NCBI RefSeq assembly: GCF_018919395.1
Contig: NZ_JAHLME010000001.1
Coordinates: forward strand, 62,001 to 126,000
Direction of reading: 5' to 3'
DNA: 64,000 nucleotides
Source: Geomonas azotofigens
Lineage (GTDB): Bacteria > Desulfobacterota > Desulfuromonadia > Geobacterales > Geobacteraceae
Position 1 is the first letter of the stretch; each line of letters opens with the position of its first letter. The notes beneath the pieces were generated by a model that did no database searches, had not been told where the DNA came from, and worked only from the letters and a program-made list of their open reading frames with translations. Positions 16,151 through 24,201 of the stretch are shown here, in pieces. Both the position numbers and the translations under genes were made by a program.

Positions 16151-16417
16151 ATGGAACAGTGTCAGATGAAACAGGAAAGTTGTGGGGCGGTCGAAGCGCG
16201 GGTACTGGAACTGGTTGCCATAGGAGCCTCCATCGGCTCCGGCTGCGACGAGTGACTGGACTACCATCTTAAAGCCGCCCGTGAGGCAGGCGCCACAACT
16301 GCGGAGATAAGCAGCGCGATAAAGATGGCCCAAAAGGTGCGCCAGGTGCAGGTCCGCAGCGCCGAGAAGTTCAACCGGAGGATCGACGGTTTGGTAGCGG
16401 AACTGTCCGGCACGTAG
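16151..16417 (+). CDS. AhpD-like (carboxymuconolactone decarboxylase fold) selenoprotein, TGA read as Sec
   Basis: One 88-codon frame with an in-frame TGA at codon 35 (16253-16255). Before it: ELVAIGASIGSGCDE; after it, without shift: LDYHLKAAREAGATTAEISS. Together they reproduce the AhpD-like active site, normally CxxC-xxxH, as Cys32-Asp-Glu-Sec35-xxx-His39. A stem-loop suitable as SECIS follows 18 bases after TGA. A strong AAGGAGGAG site precedes the ATG. It lies 28 bases after acr3, so it is probably in the arsenic operon as a peroxide or thiol oxidoreductase. A pseudogene with a nonsense mutation is the alternative, but the stop lies exactly at the redox residue. Automatic annotation would truncate it. 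Confidence 0.78.
16274..16291 (+). promoter_or_regulatory. Candidate bacterial SECIS stem-loop
   Basis: GCCGCC and GGCAGGC pair around a CGTGA loop containing the guanine expected at the apex. The loop G is about 25 bases after the TGA, within the usual 16-37 base window for SelB recognition. The pairing was made by eye. Confidence 0.5.
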
Positions 16418-16513
16418 GGATTCCCGGGACAGCAGGGAGTGTACGATCCGCTAGCATTGTGCAATTCTACCGGTGGCTCCGTAAAGACCGAACACACTTT
16501 AACAGGAGTGGTA

Positions 16514-17779
16514 ATGAAGAGAGTGACATGGGCGCTCATCGCCATAATACTCGTGTGTGGTAGTTACTCGGCGTGGGACAAATACGAAACGTCTATCGCT
16601 GTTGATTTTTACCAAATGTGGGGGATTGGCAGTGCTATGAAAGCAAGCGACCACTCCTTGCCCGCCCCTTATTTTGCAAAAAGCCAGTACGGAAAGATTC
16701 TTGATGCAATAAGCGAAGCAACTCCCGACGAACGGCTGCAGGTTGCCAATAAAACAAATCACCAACTTTACGACTATGGGTTGGAACCGACGGCCACACC
16801 GCTACTCTTTACGCTTTTCGCCCTTTTCCCGCAAAATTATTCCCAGTCCTACGGTACATTTCTGGCTTGCGACCTTTCTTTGTTTGCTTTTTCCATAGTC
16901 CTTTTATTCAAGCGGTTTGATTCGTTGTCGACGTTTTTGGTCCTGCTATTTGCCATTATTCTATATGAGCCTTTTCGCTCCGACTTAAACCTTGGCAACC
17001 TCAACCTGTTTCAGTTTAGTGCTGTTTCCATCGGGCTTTACTACTTCGAAAAGGTCAGATCTCATGAGGCGAGTTTTGCATCCCGTTGCATTTTCCTGGC
17101 TTTAATCGCATTTGGCACACTCATCAAGCCGAACCTCGCACTGATTGCCACTACCTTTGCGGCACCCCTTTTATTACTCAACCGACGAGAGGAAATCATC
17201 AGATTACTGGCCACACTCGTCACTTCAGTTATTTTATTGTTGGCAATACCCTGTATCTATTTTAAATCCTTTACCGTATGGAGCCAATGGCTGCAATACA
17301 TCACAACTGCAGGTAAGCTTAACTTCGGTTTATTCAGCGGCAATTTGTCCACTACTGCAGTTATCGCTTTCGTTTCAGGGCAACCCTCCGACAGCATTAA
17401 AATTGTTGTCCTGGTGCTGTGTGCGATATTCGGCATTGTTGCAATGTTTTGCTCCACACGCCGGTCACTCAGGTGTCTGCTGGGCGGTTCCGATTCGAGC
17501 ATCGCAGTTGCGATGATAGTGACGTTAGCTATCTCGCCTCTGGTCTGGTGGCATTATTACCTGATACTGTTGGTCCCGATCATTTGGCTCGTTAACGTCA
17601 GGCCAAGATTCTCAGTACACTCCGCTTTGGCTGTACTGTCGCTGCTGCTGGCTTCTAACATGGTATCGCTCTTCGACAGGAACCTGTACTTGTACAACGT
17701 CTACATAGTCCCTAGCTGCTGGATCCCCCTAATCATCGGCGTACTTCTGACATGTCGAGCACAAGCTCGAGGCATATAA
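16514..17779 (+). CDS. GT87-family (DUF2029) polyprenyl-phosphate-dependent glycosyltransferase
   Basis: A 421-residue integral membrane protein with about ten hydrophobic helices. It fits the GT-C-type GT87/DUF2029 family: an early Asp in AVDFYQMW, the loop NLGNLNLFQFSA and the C-terminal SPLVWWHYYLILLVP. Such enzymes transfer a sugar from a polyprenyl phosphate to an extracytoplasmic acceptor. The ATG at 16514 has ACAGGAG upstream. The gene is clearly richer in A/T and in codons such as TTT, TTA and ATA than its neighbours, suggesting recent transfer. The substrate is unknown. Confidence 0.8.
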   Translation: MKRVTWALIAIILVCGSYSAWDKYETSIAVDFYQMWGIGSAMKASDHSLPAPYFAKSQYGKILDAISEATPDERLQVANKTNHQLYDYGLEPTATPLLFTLFALFPQNYSQSYGTFLACDLSLFAFSIVLLFKRFDSLSTFLVLLFAIILYEPFRSDLNLGNLNLFQFSAVSIGLYYFEKVRSHEASFASRCIFLALIAFGTLIKPNLALIATTFAAPLLLLNRREEIIRLLATLVTSVILLLAIPCIYFKSFTVWSQWLQYITTAGKLNFGLFSGNLSTTAVIAFVSGQPSDSIKIVVLVLCAIFGIVAMFCSTRRSLRCLLGGSDSSIAVAMIVTLAISPLVWWHYYLILLVPIIWLVNVRPRFSVHSALAVLSLLLASNMVSLFDRNLYLYNVYIVPSCWIPLIIGVLLTCRAQARGI

Positions 17780-17813
17780 TCTCCGGCCTCCCGGAATTTC
17801 CTGATGAACCAGT

Positions 17814-17848
17814 AAAAAAGGGGGCATCCGGTGGGATGCCCCCTCTCT
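17814..17848. terminator. Bidirectional terminator
   Basis: GGGGGCATCC and GGATGCCCCC pair across GGTG, with A6 before and a CT-rich run after. It separates the GT87 gene (+) from the convergent gene at 17867 (-). Confidence 0.85.
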
Positions 17849-17866
17849 GCTCTGCCAGAAGAGAGC

Positions 17867-18145
17867 CTATTTGCCGCCCAGCGCCGTCTTCACCTTCTTC
17901 AGGGTGTCGATGTTCTTCTGCAGGCCGCTTACGTTTTTCTCCATTTCGGTGATGGTGGTGCCCAACTGGGCCACGCTGCCGATCACGCCCCCGCTGCCGG
18001 CCGCGCGCTGCAGCAGTTCGCTCCCCAAGTCTCCCATCTGGGCGCTGGCCCGGTGCTCGGTGATCGAGCCGCTGAGATACCCTGCCACAAAGACCACGGC
18101 GAAGGCCGCGACCCGCAAGCTGTAGACGACGCTTTTCTCTTTCAT
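17867..18145 (-). CDS. Small membrane-anchored coiled-coil protein, unknown function
   Basis: A 92-residue protein with one N-terminal membrane helix (LRVAAFAVVFVAGYLSG) and a C-terminal heptad-like helix (ITEMEKNVSGLQKNIDTLKK). The ribosome site GGGGAGG is clear. It may project a short coiled coil into the periplasm. No family recognised. It lies 41 bases downstream of the next minus-strand gene, so they are probably co-transcribed. Confidence 0.75.
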   Translation of the reverse strand: MKEKSVVYSLRVAAFAVVFVAGYLSGSITEHRASAQMGDLGSELLQRAAGSGGVIGSVAQLGTTITEMEKNVSGLQKNIDTLKKVKTALGGK

Positions 18146-18186
18146 GTCGGTTCCTCCCCTATGGCCCAGTCACTGCCCGTTGTCGG

Positions 18187-18474
18187 CTACTTTTTCTTCT
18201 CTTTCTTCTCCGGCTTGGCTGCACCGTCCTTGGCCTCGATGCTGGCGGCTTTCATGGTGTACATGATGGTTACCTTGCTGCCGACTTTCACATCGCCGGT
18301 CACCTTGGTGTCCTTGTCCTTCGCGATCTGCCACTTTTCGCTTCCCTTCTGAACTACGATCATGTCGTCCTTGACTTCGAGTACCGGACCGGTCACCTGG
18401 TAGCTCTTGGGAGCGGCATAGACGGTGCTGGCGGCAAGCAGAGTGATTCCCGTTAAGGCTGCGATGAGTTTCAT
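18187..18474 (-). CDS. Periplasmic small beta protein, unknown function
   Basis: A 95-residue protein with a signal peptide (MKLIAALTGITLLAASTVYA), a compact beta-rich part (TGPVLEVKDDMIVVQKGSEK and VKVGSKVTIMYTMKAASIEA) resembling small OB-like or DUF5666-type domains, and a lysine/glutamate tail ending KKEKKK. The ribosome site GGAGGAA is strong. The beta part may bind a ligand or metal, but this is speculative. It is the first gene of a two-gene minus-strand unit. Confidence 0.75.
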   Translation of the reverse strand: MKLIAALTGITLLAASTVYAAPKSYQVTGPVLEVKDDMIVVQKGSEKWQIAKDKDTKVTGDVKVGSKVTIMYTMKAASIEAKDGAAKPEKKEKKK

Positions 18475-18710
18475 CAGTGGTTCCTCCTTGAGTGTTGTGA
18501 CTATGCAAACGGTAAATTGATAGCACCTTGGCGACGCAAGTCAAACGCCGGCAAGGACATCGCGCCCGTGCTGCCGACCCAGCCCTCTCTTAGGATTTCA
18601 CCTCATTTGCGGTACCGAGAGCAGCAAATCAGGTACGTTATGGTGCACCGCGCTGAGTCACCAAGTCACGTCACCTAATCAAATCAAGTTGTTACATAAT
18701 TTTTCAAAAC

Positions 18711-18726
18711 TGGCACGACTGATGCT
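18711..18726 (+). promoter_or_regulatory. Sigma-54 (RpoN) promoter
   Basis: TGGCACG-N4-ATGCT matches the consensus TGGCACG-N4-TTGCW with one mismatch, with GG and GC exactly 12 bases apart. It lies 45 bases upstream of the ATG at 18771. Expression would need an enhancer-binding activator. Confidence 0.7.
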
Positions 18727-18770
18727 ATAAGAGGGAAGAAGTTCAACTCATCCTTTTAGGAGATTCTCAA

Positions 18771-19007
18771 ATGAAAAAGATCGTATCTTCCGTAGTTGCT
18801 GCTCTCGTTGCTGTTGCTTTCGCTGGTGTTGTTTTCGCTGCTGACGCTGCTCCGGCTGCTGCCCCGGCTGCAGAAGTGAAGAAAGAAGAAAAAGCTCCGG
18901 TTAAGAAAGCTGCCAAGAAGAAAAAAGCAAAGAAAGCTGCTAAGAAAGCCGAGAAGAAAGAAGCTGCTCCGGCTGCTGCTCCGGCTGCTGCCCCGGCTGC
19001 GAAGTAA
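18771..19007 (+). CDS. Secreted Ala/Pro/Lys low-complexity protein
   Basis: A 78-residue protein. Residues 1-24 form a signal peptide ending in VFAADA; the rest is only Ala, Pro, Lys, Glu and Val, with AAPAAAPAA blocks flanking a lysine-rich core (KKAAKKKKAKKAAKKAEKK). It looks like histone H1 tails or cell-wall/polyanion-binding linkers. The ribosome site (TAGGAG) and flanking sigma-54 promoter and terminator define a one-gene unit. Binding to a polyanion in the envelope is inference. Confidence 0.8.
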   Translation: MKKIVSSVVAALVAVAFAGVVFAADAAPAAAPAAEVKKEEKAPVKKAAKKKKAKKAAKKAEKKEAAPAAAPAAAPAAK

Positions 19008-19030
19008 TTCAGGTTTCACCTGTAGCATCA

Positions 19031-19067
19031 AAAAGCCGCCCGTTGATCGACATCGGGCGGCTTTTTT
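19031..19067 (+). terminator. Terminator of the Ala/Lys-rich gene
   Basis: AAAAGCCGCCCG and CGGGCGGCTTTT pair, followed by a T-run. Confidence 0.92.
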
Positions 19068-19126
19068 AGTATCACACCGTAGAGCAGCGACTTGGCCCCA
19101 CATCGGGGGCGACTCAGGGGTGTAGC

Positions 19127-19456
19127 ATGCGCAAGGTCCTCAATGCCGGGCAGGGATGGGTAACTGCGGGATATGTGCTGGTCGCGGTGCTCGGGTATGT
19201 CGACTACCTGACCGGCGACTACTCTCTGCTGATCTTTTACCTCGCCCCGGTGTCCCTGGTCGCCTGGCAGGGAGGGAGGCGCGGGGCGATCCTGGTTTCG
19301 CTGCTCGCCGGCCTGGCGCGCTACATCTCCGACTACTACAGCCACTCCGCCTTGACCTTCAAACCGTGGCAGTCGCTGGAGGACACCGCGCTCATCGTCG
19401 CGGTTGCCTTCCTGGTGCTGGTGATGAAGAAGCTGATGACCGAGAGCCGCGCCTGA
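19127..19456 (+). CDS. Small integral membrane protein, sensor-like
   Basis: A 109-residue protein with three or four hydrophobic helices (VTAGYVLVAVLGYVDYLTGD, LLIFYLAPVSLVAWQGG, ILVSLLAGLARYI, TALIVAVAFLVLVMKKL). The layout resembles the membrane sensing half of many diguanylate cyclases or kinases, but no output domain follows. It could be a truncated sensor or an independent protein. An AGGGGTGTAG stretch precedes the ATG. It is convergent with the glycerate kinase gene, and the two meet end to end. Confidence 0.7.
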   Translation: MRKVLNAGQGWVTAGYVLVAVLGYVDYLTGDYSLLIFYLAPVSLVAWQGGRRGAILVSLLAGLARYISDYYSHSALTFKPWQSLEDTALIVAVAFLVLVMKKLMTESRA

Positions 19457-20719
19457 TCAGCCGGTGATGAGAATGGCCCTGAAATCGTTCACGTTGGTGA
19501 GCGTGGGGCCGGTCACCAACGTCTCGCCCAGCGCCTCGAAGAAGCCGTGACCATCGTTGTCGTCGAGGCTTCGCTTGGGGTTGATCCCCATCTCCCACGC
19601 CCGCCGCAGCAACTCCGGCCCCACAAAGGCACCAGCCACCTCTTCCTGGCCGTCCACCCCGTCGGTATCCCCCGAGAACGCGTAGATTCCCTGTTCACCC
19701 TCGAGCGCGAGCGCGAGCGCCAGCAGAAATTCCACATTGCGTCCGCCGCGCCCACCGCCGCGCACGGTCACCGTGGTCTCCCCTCCCGACAACAGGACGC
19801 AGGGTGGGCCGAACGGTTGCCGGCGCCGCGCCACCTGCAGCGCCACGGCGGCAAGCGCCTTGGCCACCTCCCTTGCTTCCCCTTCGATCCGATCACTCAG
19901 GATGTGCGGCGTGACACCCCGCCCGTGCGCGACACGCGCCGCGGCTTCCAGGGCGGCCTGCGGCGTGGCGATCAGCCGGAACTGCGCGCCCCGCAGGCGC
20001 GGGTCATCCGGCTTTACCGACTCCCCGGCTCCCGAGGCGAGGCAGTCGCGCAACGGTTCGGGCAAGGAGATGCGGTAACGCTCCAGTATGGCGAGCGCGT
20101 CGTGGCAGGTGGTGGCGTCGCCTACCGTGGGGCCGGAGGCGATGTCGGCGGGATTGTCGCCGGGAACGTCGGAGATGGCGAGGGTTAGGACGCGCGCGGG
20201 GTGACAGGCGGCGGCGAGCCTCCCCCCCTTGATGGCCGACAGGTGACGCCGAACGCAGTTGATCTCGGAGATGGTGGCCCCGCACCTTAAAAGTTCCCGG
20301 CTGAGCGCCTGCTTTTGCTCCAGGGTCACTCCCGGCAGAGGAAGGGGCGTCAGCGCGGAGCCGCCGCCGGAAATCAGGCAGAGAACCAGGTCGTCGCCGC
20401 CAAGCCCCCGCACCAGTTCGAGCATCCGCGCCGCCGCCGCACAACCCGCCTGGTCGGGGACGGGATGGGCCGCGCTCACCACCTCGATGCGGCGGCAGGG
20501 GACCTCGTAACCGTAGCGCGTCACCACGAGCCCGGCATGGATCTCGCCGCCCCAGGCATCTTCGAAGGCGCGCGCCATGGCGGCCGACGCCTTCCCCGCC
20601 CCGATTACCACCAGCTTTCCTTTCGGGGGCTCCGGAAGGTGGCACGGCACGCAGCACTCGGGACGCGCCGACTGGACGGCGGCTTCAAACATCTGCTGCA
20701 ACAGTTCGCGCGGCTCCAT
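19457..20719 (-). CDS. Glycerate 2-kinase, MOFRL family
   Basis: A 420-residue cytosolic kinase of the GckA/TtuD type that phosphorylates D-glycerate to 2-phosphoglycerate. Family features are GKLVVIGAGKASAAMARAFE near the start, CLISGGGSALTPLP, and the C-terminal MOFRL region with LLSGGETTVTVRGGGRGGRN and AFSGDTDGVDG. ATG codons at 20722 and 20719 both follow GGAGG; the second has the better spacing. It feeds glycerate from serine, glyoxylate or tartrate breakdown into glycolysis. No pathway partner is adjacent. Confidence 0.9.
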   Translation of the reverse strand: MEPRELLQQMFEAAVQSARPECCVPCHLPEPPKGKLVVIGAGKASAAMARAFEDAWGGEIHAGLVVTRYGYEVPCRRIEVVSAAHPVPDQAGCAAAARMLELVRGLGGDDLVLCLISGGGSALTPLPLPGVTLEQKQALSRELLRCGATISEINCVRRHLSAIKGGRLAAACHPARVLTLAISDVPGDNPADIASGPTVGDATTCHDALAILERYRISLPEPLRDCLASGAGESVKPDDPRLRGAQFRLIATPQAALEAAARVAHGRGVTPHILSDRIEGEAREVAKALAAVALQVARRRQPFGPPCVLLSGGETTVTVRGGGRGGRNVEFLLALALALEGEQGIYAFSGDTDGVDGQEEVAGAFVGPELLRRAWEMGINPKRSLDDNDGHGFFEALGETLVTGPTLTNVNDFRAILITG

Positions 20720-20797
20720 CATTCCTCCGTTGGGCGTCAAGTTCCTCGATAGATACAACATCGCGGCGCGCGACGCAACGACAACCCTTGGAAACGA

Positions 20798-20829
20798 CGA
20801 GGGCCCGCGGGATATCCCGCGGGCCCTCG
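20798..20829. terminator. Perfect 32-base palindrome, probable terminator
   Basis: CGAGGGCCCGCGGGAT is followed by its exact reverse complement. It lies between the minus-strand genes at 20851 and 19457. It lacks a U-run, so a protein-binding site is an alternative. Confidence 0.5.
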
Positions 20830-20850
20830 CGCCGTGTCACGCTTGGGTTC

Positions 20851-21249
20851 CTAATACTGCTCTCTCTTGATCCAGCCGTACTTCTCCCCGGCGTAGAAAT
20901 GTCCGTGGCAGGAATACGGTCCGCTGTTGTAGATGTCCACGACCAGCACCTCGCCGCACACCGGGCAGGGAGGGGTCGTTGTCTCCCTGTTCTTCGCCTC
21001 CTCCCTGAGATCCTCGAGCTGGCTTTCCAGCATCTCGATGCGGGCGACCAACTCACGGTCCAACAGGTGCTCCAGGCAGCCCTGCACGCCGCAGCGCTCC
21101 TCCCTGCCGTCCACCAGCACCGGGTGCTGGCACTCGGTACAGCTGCAGTCCACCTGGAAATTGCCACAAAGGGCGCAGCGGTTCTCCTTGATCTCCGGCA
21201 ACGCGAAGCACCCCGGAGGGTAAATGTAGCTCAAAATCGACCTGGCCAT
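20851..21249 (-). CDS. Multi-cysteine zinc-binding protein, unknown function
   Basis: A 132-residue protein with several metal-type cysteine groups: CALCGNFQVDCSCTEC (CxxC...CxCxxC), CGVQGC, and a C-terminal PCPVCGEV with a later CHGH. The middle is a helix rich in Glu and Leu (LVARIEMLESQLEDLREEA). The start at 21249 is supported by GGAGGAGGA. Zinc binding is likely from spacing; function and partners are unknown. It is divergent from the chemoreceptor at 21521. Confidence 0.75.
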   Translation of the reverse strand: MARSILSYIYPPGCFALPEIKENRCALCGNFQVDCSCTECQHPVLVDGREERCGVQGCLEHLLDRELVARIEMLESQLEDLREEAKNRETTTPPCPVCGEVLVVDIYNSGPYSCHGHFYAGEKYGWIKREQY

Positions 21250-21520
21250 GACTCCTCCTCCCCCTCGGCGGCCATCCGCCGCGATAACTGCTTGTCCCCA
21301 GGAAACGGCAACGACACAATGATTAAAATCCTGCCATAAAAAATTCACAATGCAAAATTCGTCACCCCGGCGTCTCCCACCGCCGACGTGACGGGGCATT
21401 CCCGACACGGGCGACAGGGGGGGGGGAATCGAAGGAGCCCCTTCGAAATGACTGATTTGGCAGCGGGAAAGGGATCCGAAGAGGGACGGTATCGACCTGA
21501 TACCCACGAGGAGGACCAGG

Positions 21521-23143
21521 ATGCTGTCAAGACTCAAGGTTGGAACCAAAATGCTTTCCGCTTTTCTGTTGGTCGCGGTGATAAGTGCGGTGGTCGGCGG
21601 CATAGGTGTGCTGAAGATCCACCAGATCGACGACGCCGACACCCGTCTCTACGAGGGGATCACCGCCCCGTTGGCGGATGTCGCCCAGATGTCCATCTCT
21701 TTCCAGCGAGTCCGCATCAACCTGCGCGATTTCGTGGAGGCGAAGGAGGAGGGCGGCCGGCAGGAAGCGCTCGCCATGGTCAACAAGCTGCGCAAGGAGA
21801 TCGGGGATCGGTCAGCTGTTTTCGAGAAAGCCCTCGATACCGTCGAGGAGCGCCAGCGCTTCGCCGAGTTCAAGGAATCCCGCAAGATCTATGGCGGCTA
21901 CATCGACCAGGTCACCGGGCTCGTGCACGCGGGCAAGGTCGAGGAGGCTATGGCTCTCATGCACGGGGACGCCAAGAAGGCCGCCCTGCACGAACAGGAA
22001 CAGCTCAACAAGCTGATGGAGCTGATGGAAAAGCAAGGCAAAATCGCGTCCGATGACAACACGAGGACCGCCAACGCCGCCGTCCTGGTCATGTATATCC
22101 TGGTGATCGCCGCCATGGTGGTGGCCGTCGCGTGCGGCCTCGTCATCACCAGGATGATCACGCGGCCGCTGCATGCCGCCGTGGCCGCGGCCAGCGCCAT
22201 CGGTGCCGGCGACCTCACCGTCTCCATCGAGGCGACCTCGGCCGACGAGACGGGGCAGCTCATGGACGCGCTGAAGGCGATGGCGGAGAACCTGCGCCAC
22301 ACCATCGGCAAGGTCGCCGACACCTCAGCCCAGGTCGCCTCGGCCTCGACCCAGTTGCACGCGACCTCCGAGCAGATCGCCACCGGCGCCGAGGAGGTGG
22401 CGGCCCAGGCCGGCACCGTGGCCACGGCGGGGGAGCAGATGTCGGCAACCTCCTCGGACATCGCCAGCAACTGCCAGATGGCTGCCGAGGGGGCGAAACG
22501 CGCCTCGCGGACCGCCCAAAACGGTGCGGAGGTGGTCGAAAGAACGGTCACCGTGATGGGCCAGATCGCCGCCAAGGTGCGAGACACCTCCAAGACCGTC
22601 GAGAGCCTCGGCGAGCGCAGCGACCAGATCGGGGCCATCATCGGCACCATCGAGGACATAGCGGACCAGACCAACCTGCTGGCCCTCAACGCTGCCATAG
22701 AAGCGGCGCGCGCCGGCGAACAGGGGCGTGGTTTCGCCGTGGTCGCCGACGAGGTGCGCGCCCTGGCCGAAAGGACCACGAGGGCCACCAGGGAAATCGG
22801 CGAGATGATCAAGGCGATCCAGAACGAGACCAAGGGGGCCGTCATCGCCATGGAGGAGGGTGTGCACCAGGTCGAGGCCGGCACAACCGAGGCGGCCAGG
22901 TCCGGCGGCGCGCTGAAGGAGATCCTGGAGCAGATCAACGACGTGGCCATGCAGATCCACCAGGTGGCGACCGCGGCCGAGGAGCAGACCGCCACCACCA
23001 GCGAGATTTCCAGCAACATCGTGCAGATAACCCAGGTCGTGCAGCAGACCTCGCAGGGGGCGCAGGAATCGGCCACGGCCGCCGCGCGGTTGCACACCAA
23101 CTCCGAGGAACTGCAGCAGTTGGTGAAGCAGTTCCGGCTTTAG
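21521..23143 (+). CDS. Methyl-accepting chemotaxis protein 1
   Basis: A 540-residue transmembrane chemoreceptor. The first helix is at about 10-32 ([20 protein letters not shown]). A four-helix-bundle-type periplasmic domain (about 33-185) is followed by a second helix ([20 protein letters not shown]), a HAMP domain and a long cytoplasmic coiled coil. The kinase-control tip is the family-diagnostic [20 protein letters not shown]. No CheR-docking pentapeptide is seen at the C-terminus. The ATG has GAGGAGGA upstream and a strong terminator follows. The ligand is unknown. Confidence 0.94.
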   Translation: MLSRLKVGTKMLSAFLLVAVISAVVGGIGVLKIHQIDDADTRLYEGITAPLADVAQMSISFQRVRINLRDFVEAKEEGGRQEALAMVNKLRKEIGDRSAVFEKALDTVEERQRFAEFKESRKIYGGYIDQVTGLVHAGKVEEAMALMHGDAKKAALHEQEQLNKLMELMEKQGKIASDDNTRTANAAVLVMYILVIAAMVVAVACGLVITRMITRPLHAAVAAASAIGAGDLTVSIEATSADETGQLMDALKAMAENLRHTIGKVADTSAQVASASTQLHATSEQIATGAEEVAAQAGTVATAGEQMSATSSDIASNCQMAAEGAKRASRTAQNGAEVVERTVTVMGQIAAKVRDTSKTVESLGERSDQIGAIIGTIEDIADQTNLLALNAAIEAARAGEQGRGFAVVADEVRALAERTTRATREIGEMIKAIQNETKGAVIAMEEGVHQVEAGTTEAARSGGALKEILEQINDVAMQIHQVATAAEEQTATTSEISSNIVQITQVVQQTSQGAQESATAAARLHTNSEELQQLVKQFRL

Positions 23144-23146
23144 CAC

Positions 23147-23189
23147 GCGAAAAGAGGAGCCGGGGAATTCTCCGGCTCCTCTTTTCGCT
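23147..23189. terminator. Terminator after chemoreceptor 1
   Basis: GCGAAAAGAGGAGCCGG and CCGGCTCCTCTTTTCGC pair across GGAATTCT. This is a 17-base-pair stem. Confidence 0.92.
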
Positions 23190-23363
23190 TTCAACGGAGA
23201 CCGCACCGTCTCAGTAAAGATCATTTCCCGATCACAGTCCCTCCCCCTTCTCCCTTCTTTTAGTTTTCAAGTTTTCATAGTCAATGTCGAATAGACAACA
23301 TGCCTCCGCTGAGAGGAGGGGTAACCCGTTTCTGTTTCCATACAACAAGCAGGAGGAACAACT

Positions 23364-24128
23364 ATGAGAGTGATGCGCGTCGCGGCAGCCATTGTCGTGT
23401 CTTTGCTGGCAGGTCTCACCGCCCATGCCGGCGCCGAGGAGCTTAAAATCGGGGCGGGGGGCGCTCCCACCGAGAACATCCTCAAACCGATCCGTACCGC
23501 GTTCGAGACGGCGACCGGGCTGAAGCTCTACATCGTCGCCTCGGGGCCGAAAAACGCCTTCGCGGACCTGCAAAAGGGAGAGGTCGACGCCGCCGCGGCG
23601 GGCCTCAGCTACCAGGACTGGTTGGCGCTCATGAAGAAGGAGGGGGCCGAGGTGAGCCAGCCTGCCGCCTTCGTCCCGACCCTGATCGGCAAGGACAAGG
23701 TCAAGGTGCTGGTGCACAAGGAGAACAAGGTGAACCAGCTGAGCGCCGAGCAGTTGCGGGGAATCTTCTCCGGCGAGATCTCCTCCTGGAAGGAGGTCGG
23801 CGGAGACGATGCGCCGATCCTGGTGGTGCTCGGCAAGCTGACGCCCGGCACCAACAGCATGTTCTTCAAGAAGTTCCTGGGGGACAAGCCTGTCGCCAAG
23901 GACGTGATCGACGCCACCACCGCCGAGGACGTGAGGCTGAACGTCGCCTCGAACCCGTCCGCCGTCGGCTTCGGCCCGCTCTCCCTGATCGACGACTCCG
24001 TCAAGGCGGTGCTGACACCGGAACTGGCGCGCGACATCACCCTGCTCACCAAGGGGAAGCCCTCGGCCAAGGTGCAAAAGCTCCTCGATTTCATCAACGG
24101 CGAGGGGAAAAAGTACATCAAGCAGTAA
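23364..24128 (+). CDS. PstS-like periplasmic substrate-binding protein 1
   Basis: A 254-residue secreted binding protein. It has a signal peptide of about 22 residues ending HAGA, then a PBP-like fold related to phosphate-binding PstS (ELKIGAGGAPTENILKPIRT, QLRGIFSGEISSWKEVGGDD, FFKKFLG). The SxWxEVGG segment is typical of the PstS group, but the anion-binding residues cannot be checked by eye. No ABC permease or ATPase is nearby. It is followed 73 bases later by a paralogue and then by a chemoreceptor. Confidence 0.85.
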   Translation: MRVMRVAAAIVVSLLAGLTAHAGAEELKIGAGGAPTENILKPIRTAFETATGLKLYIVASGPKNAFADLQKGEVDAAAAGLSYQDWLALMKKEGAEVSQPAAFVPTLIGKDKVKVLVHKENKVNQLSAEQLRGIFSGEISSWKEVGGDDAPILVVLGKLTPGTNSMFFKKFLGDKPVAKDVIDATTAEDVRLNVASNPSAVGFGPLSLIDDSVKAVLTPELARDITLLTKGKPSAKVQKLLDFINGEGKKYIKQ

Positions 24129-24201
24129 CGACGCCGGTCGCATGGAAGCGCATATTCCAGTCTCGCCAAAGAGACCTACCAAACCAGGAGGGGACGTACG
24201 T

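Noticed and set aside
16151..16252. A 34-residue peptide ending at the TGA
   Set aside because: The frame continues with AhpD-like residues exactly after the TGA, and a 34-residue product would lack the rest of the fold.
24142..24201. Upstream start for the second binding protein
   Set aside because: It adds 20 residues before a normal signal peptide and has no ribosome site; the ATG at 24202 has a strong one.
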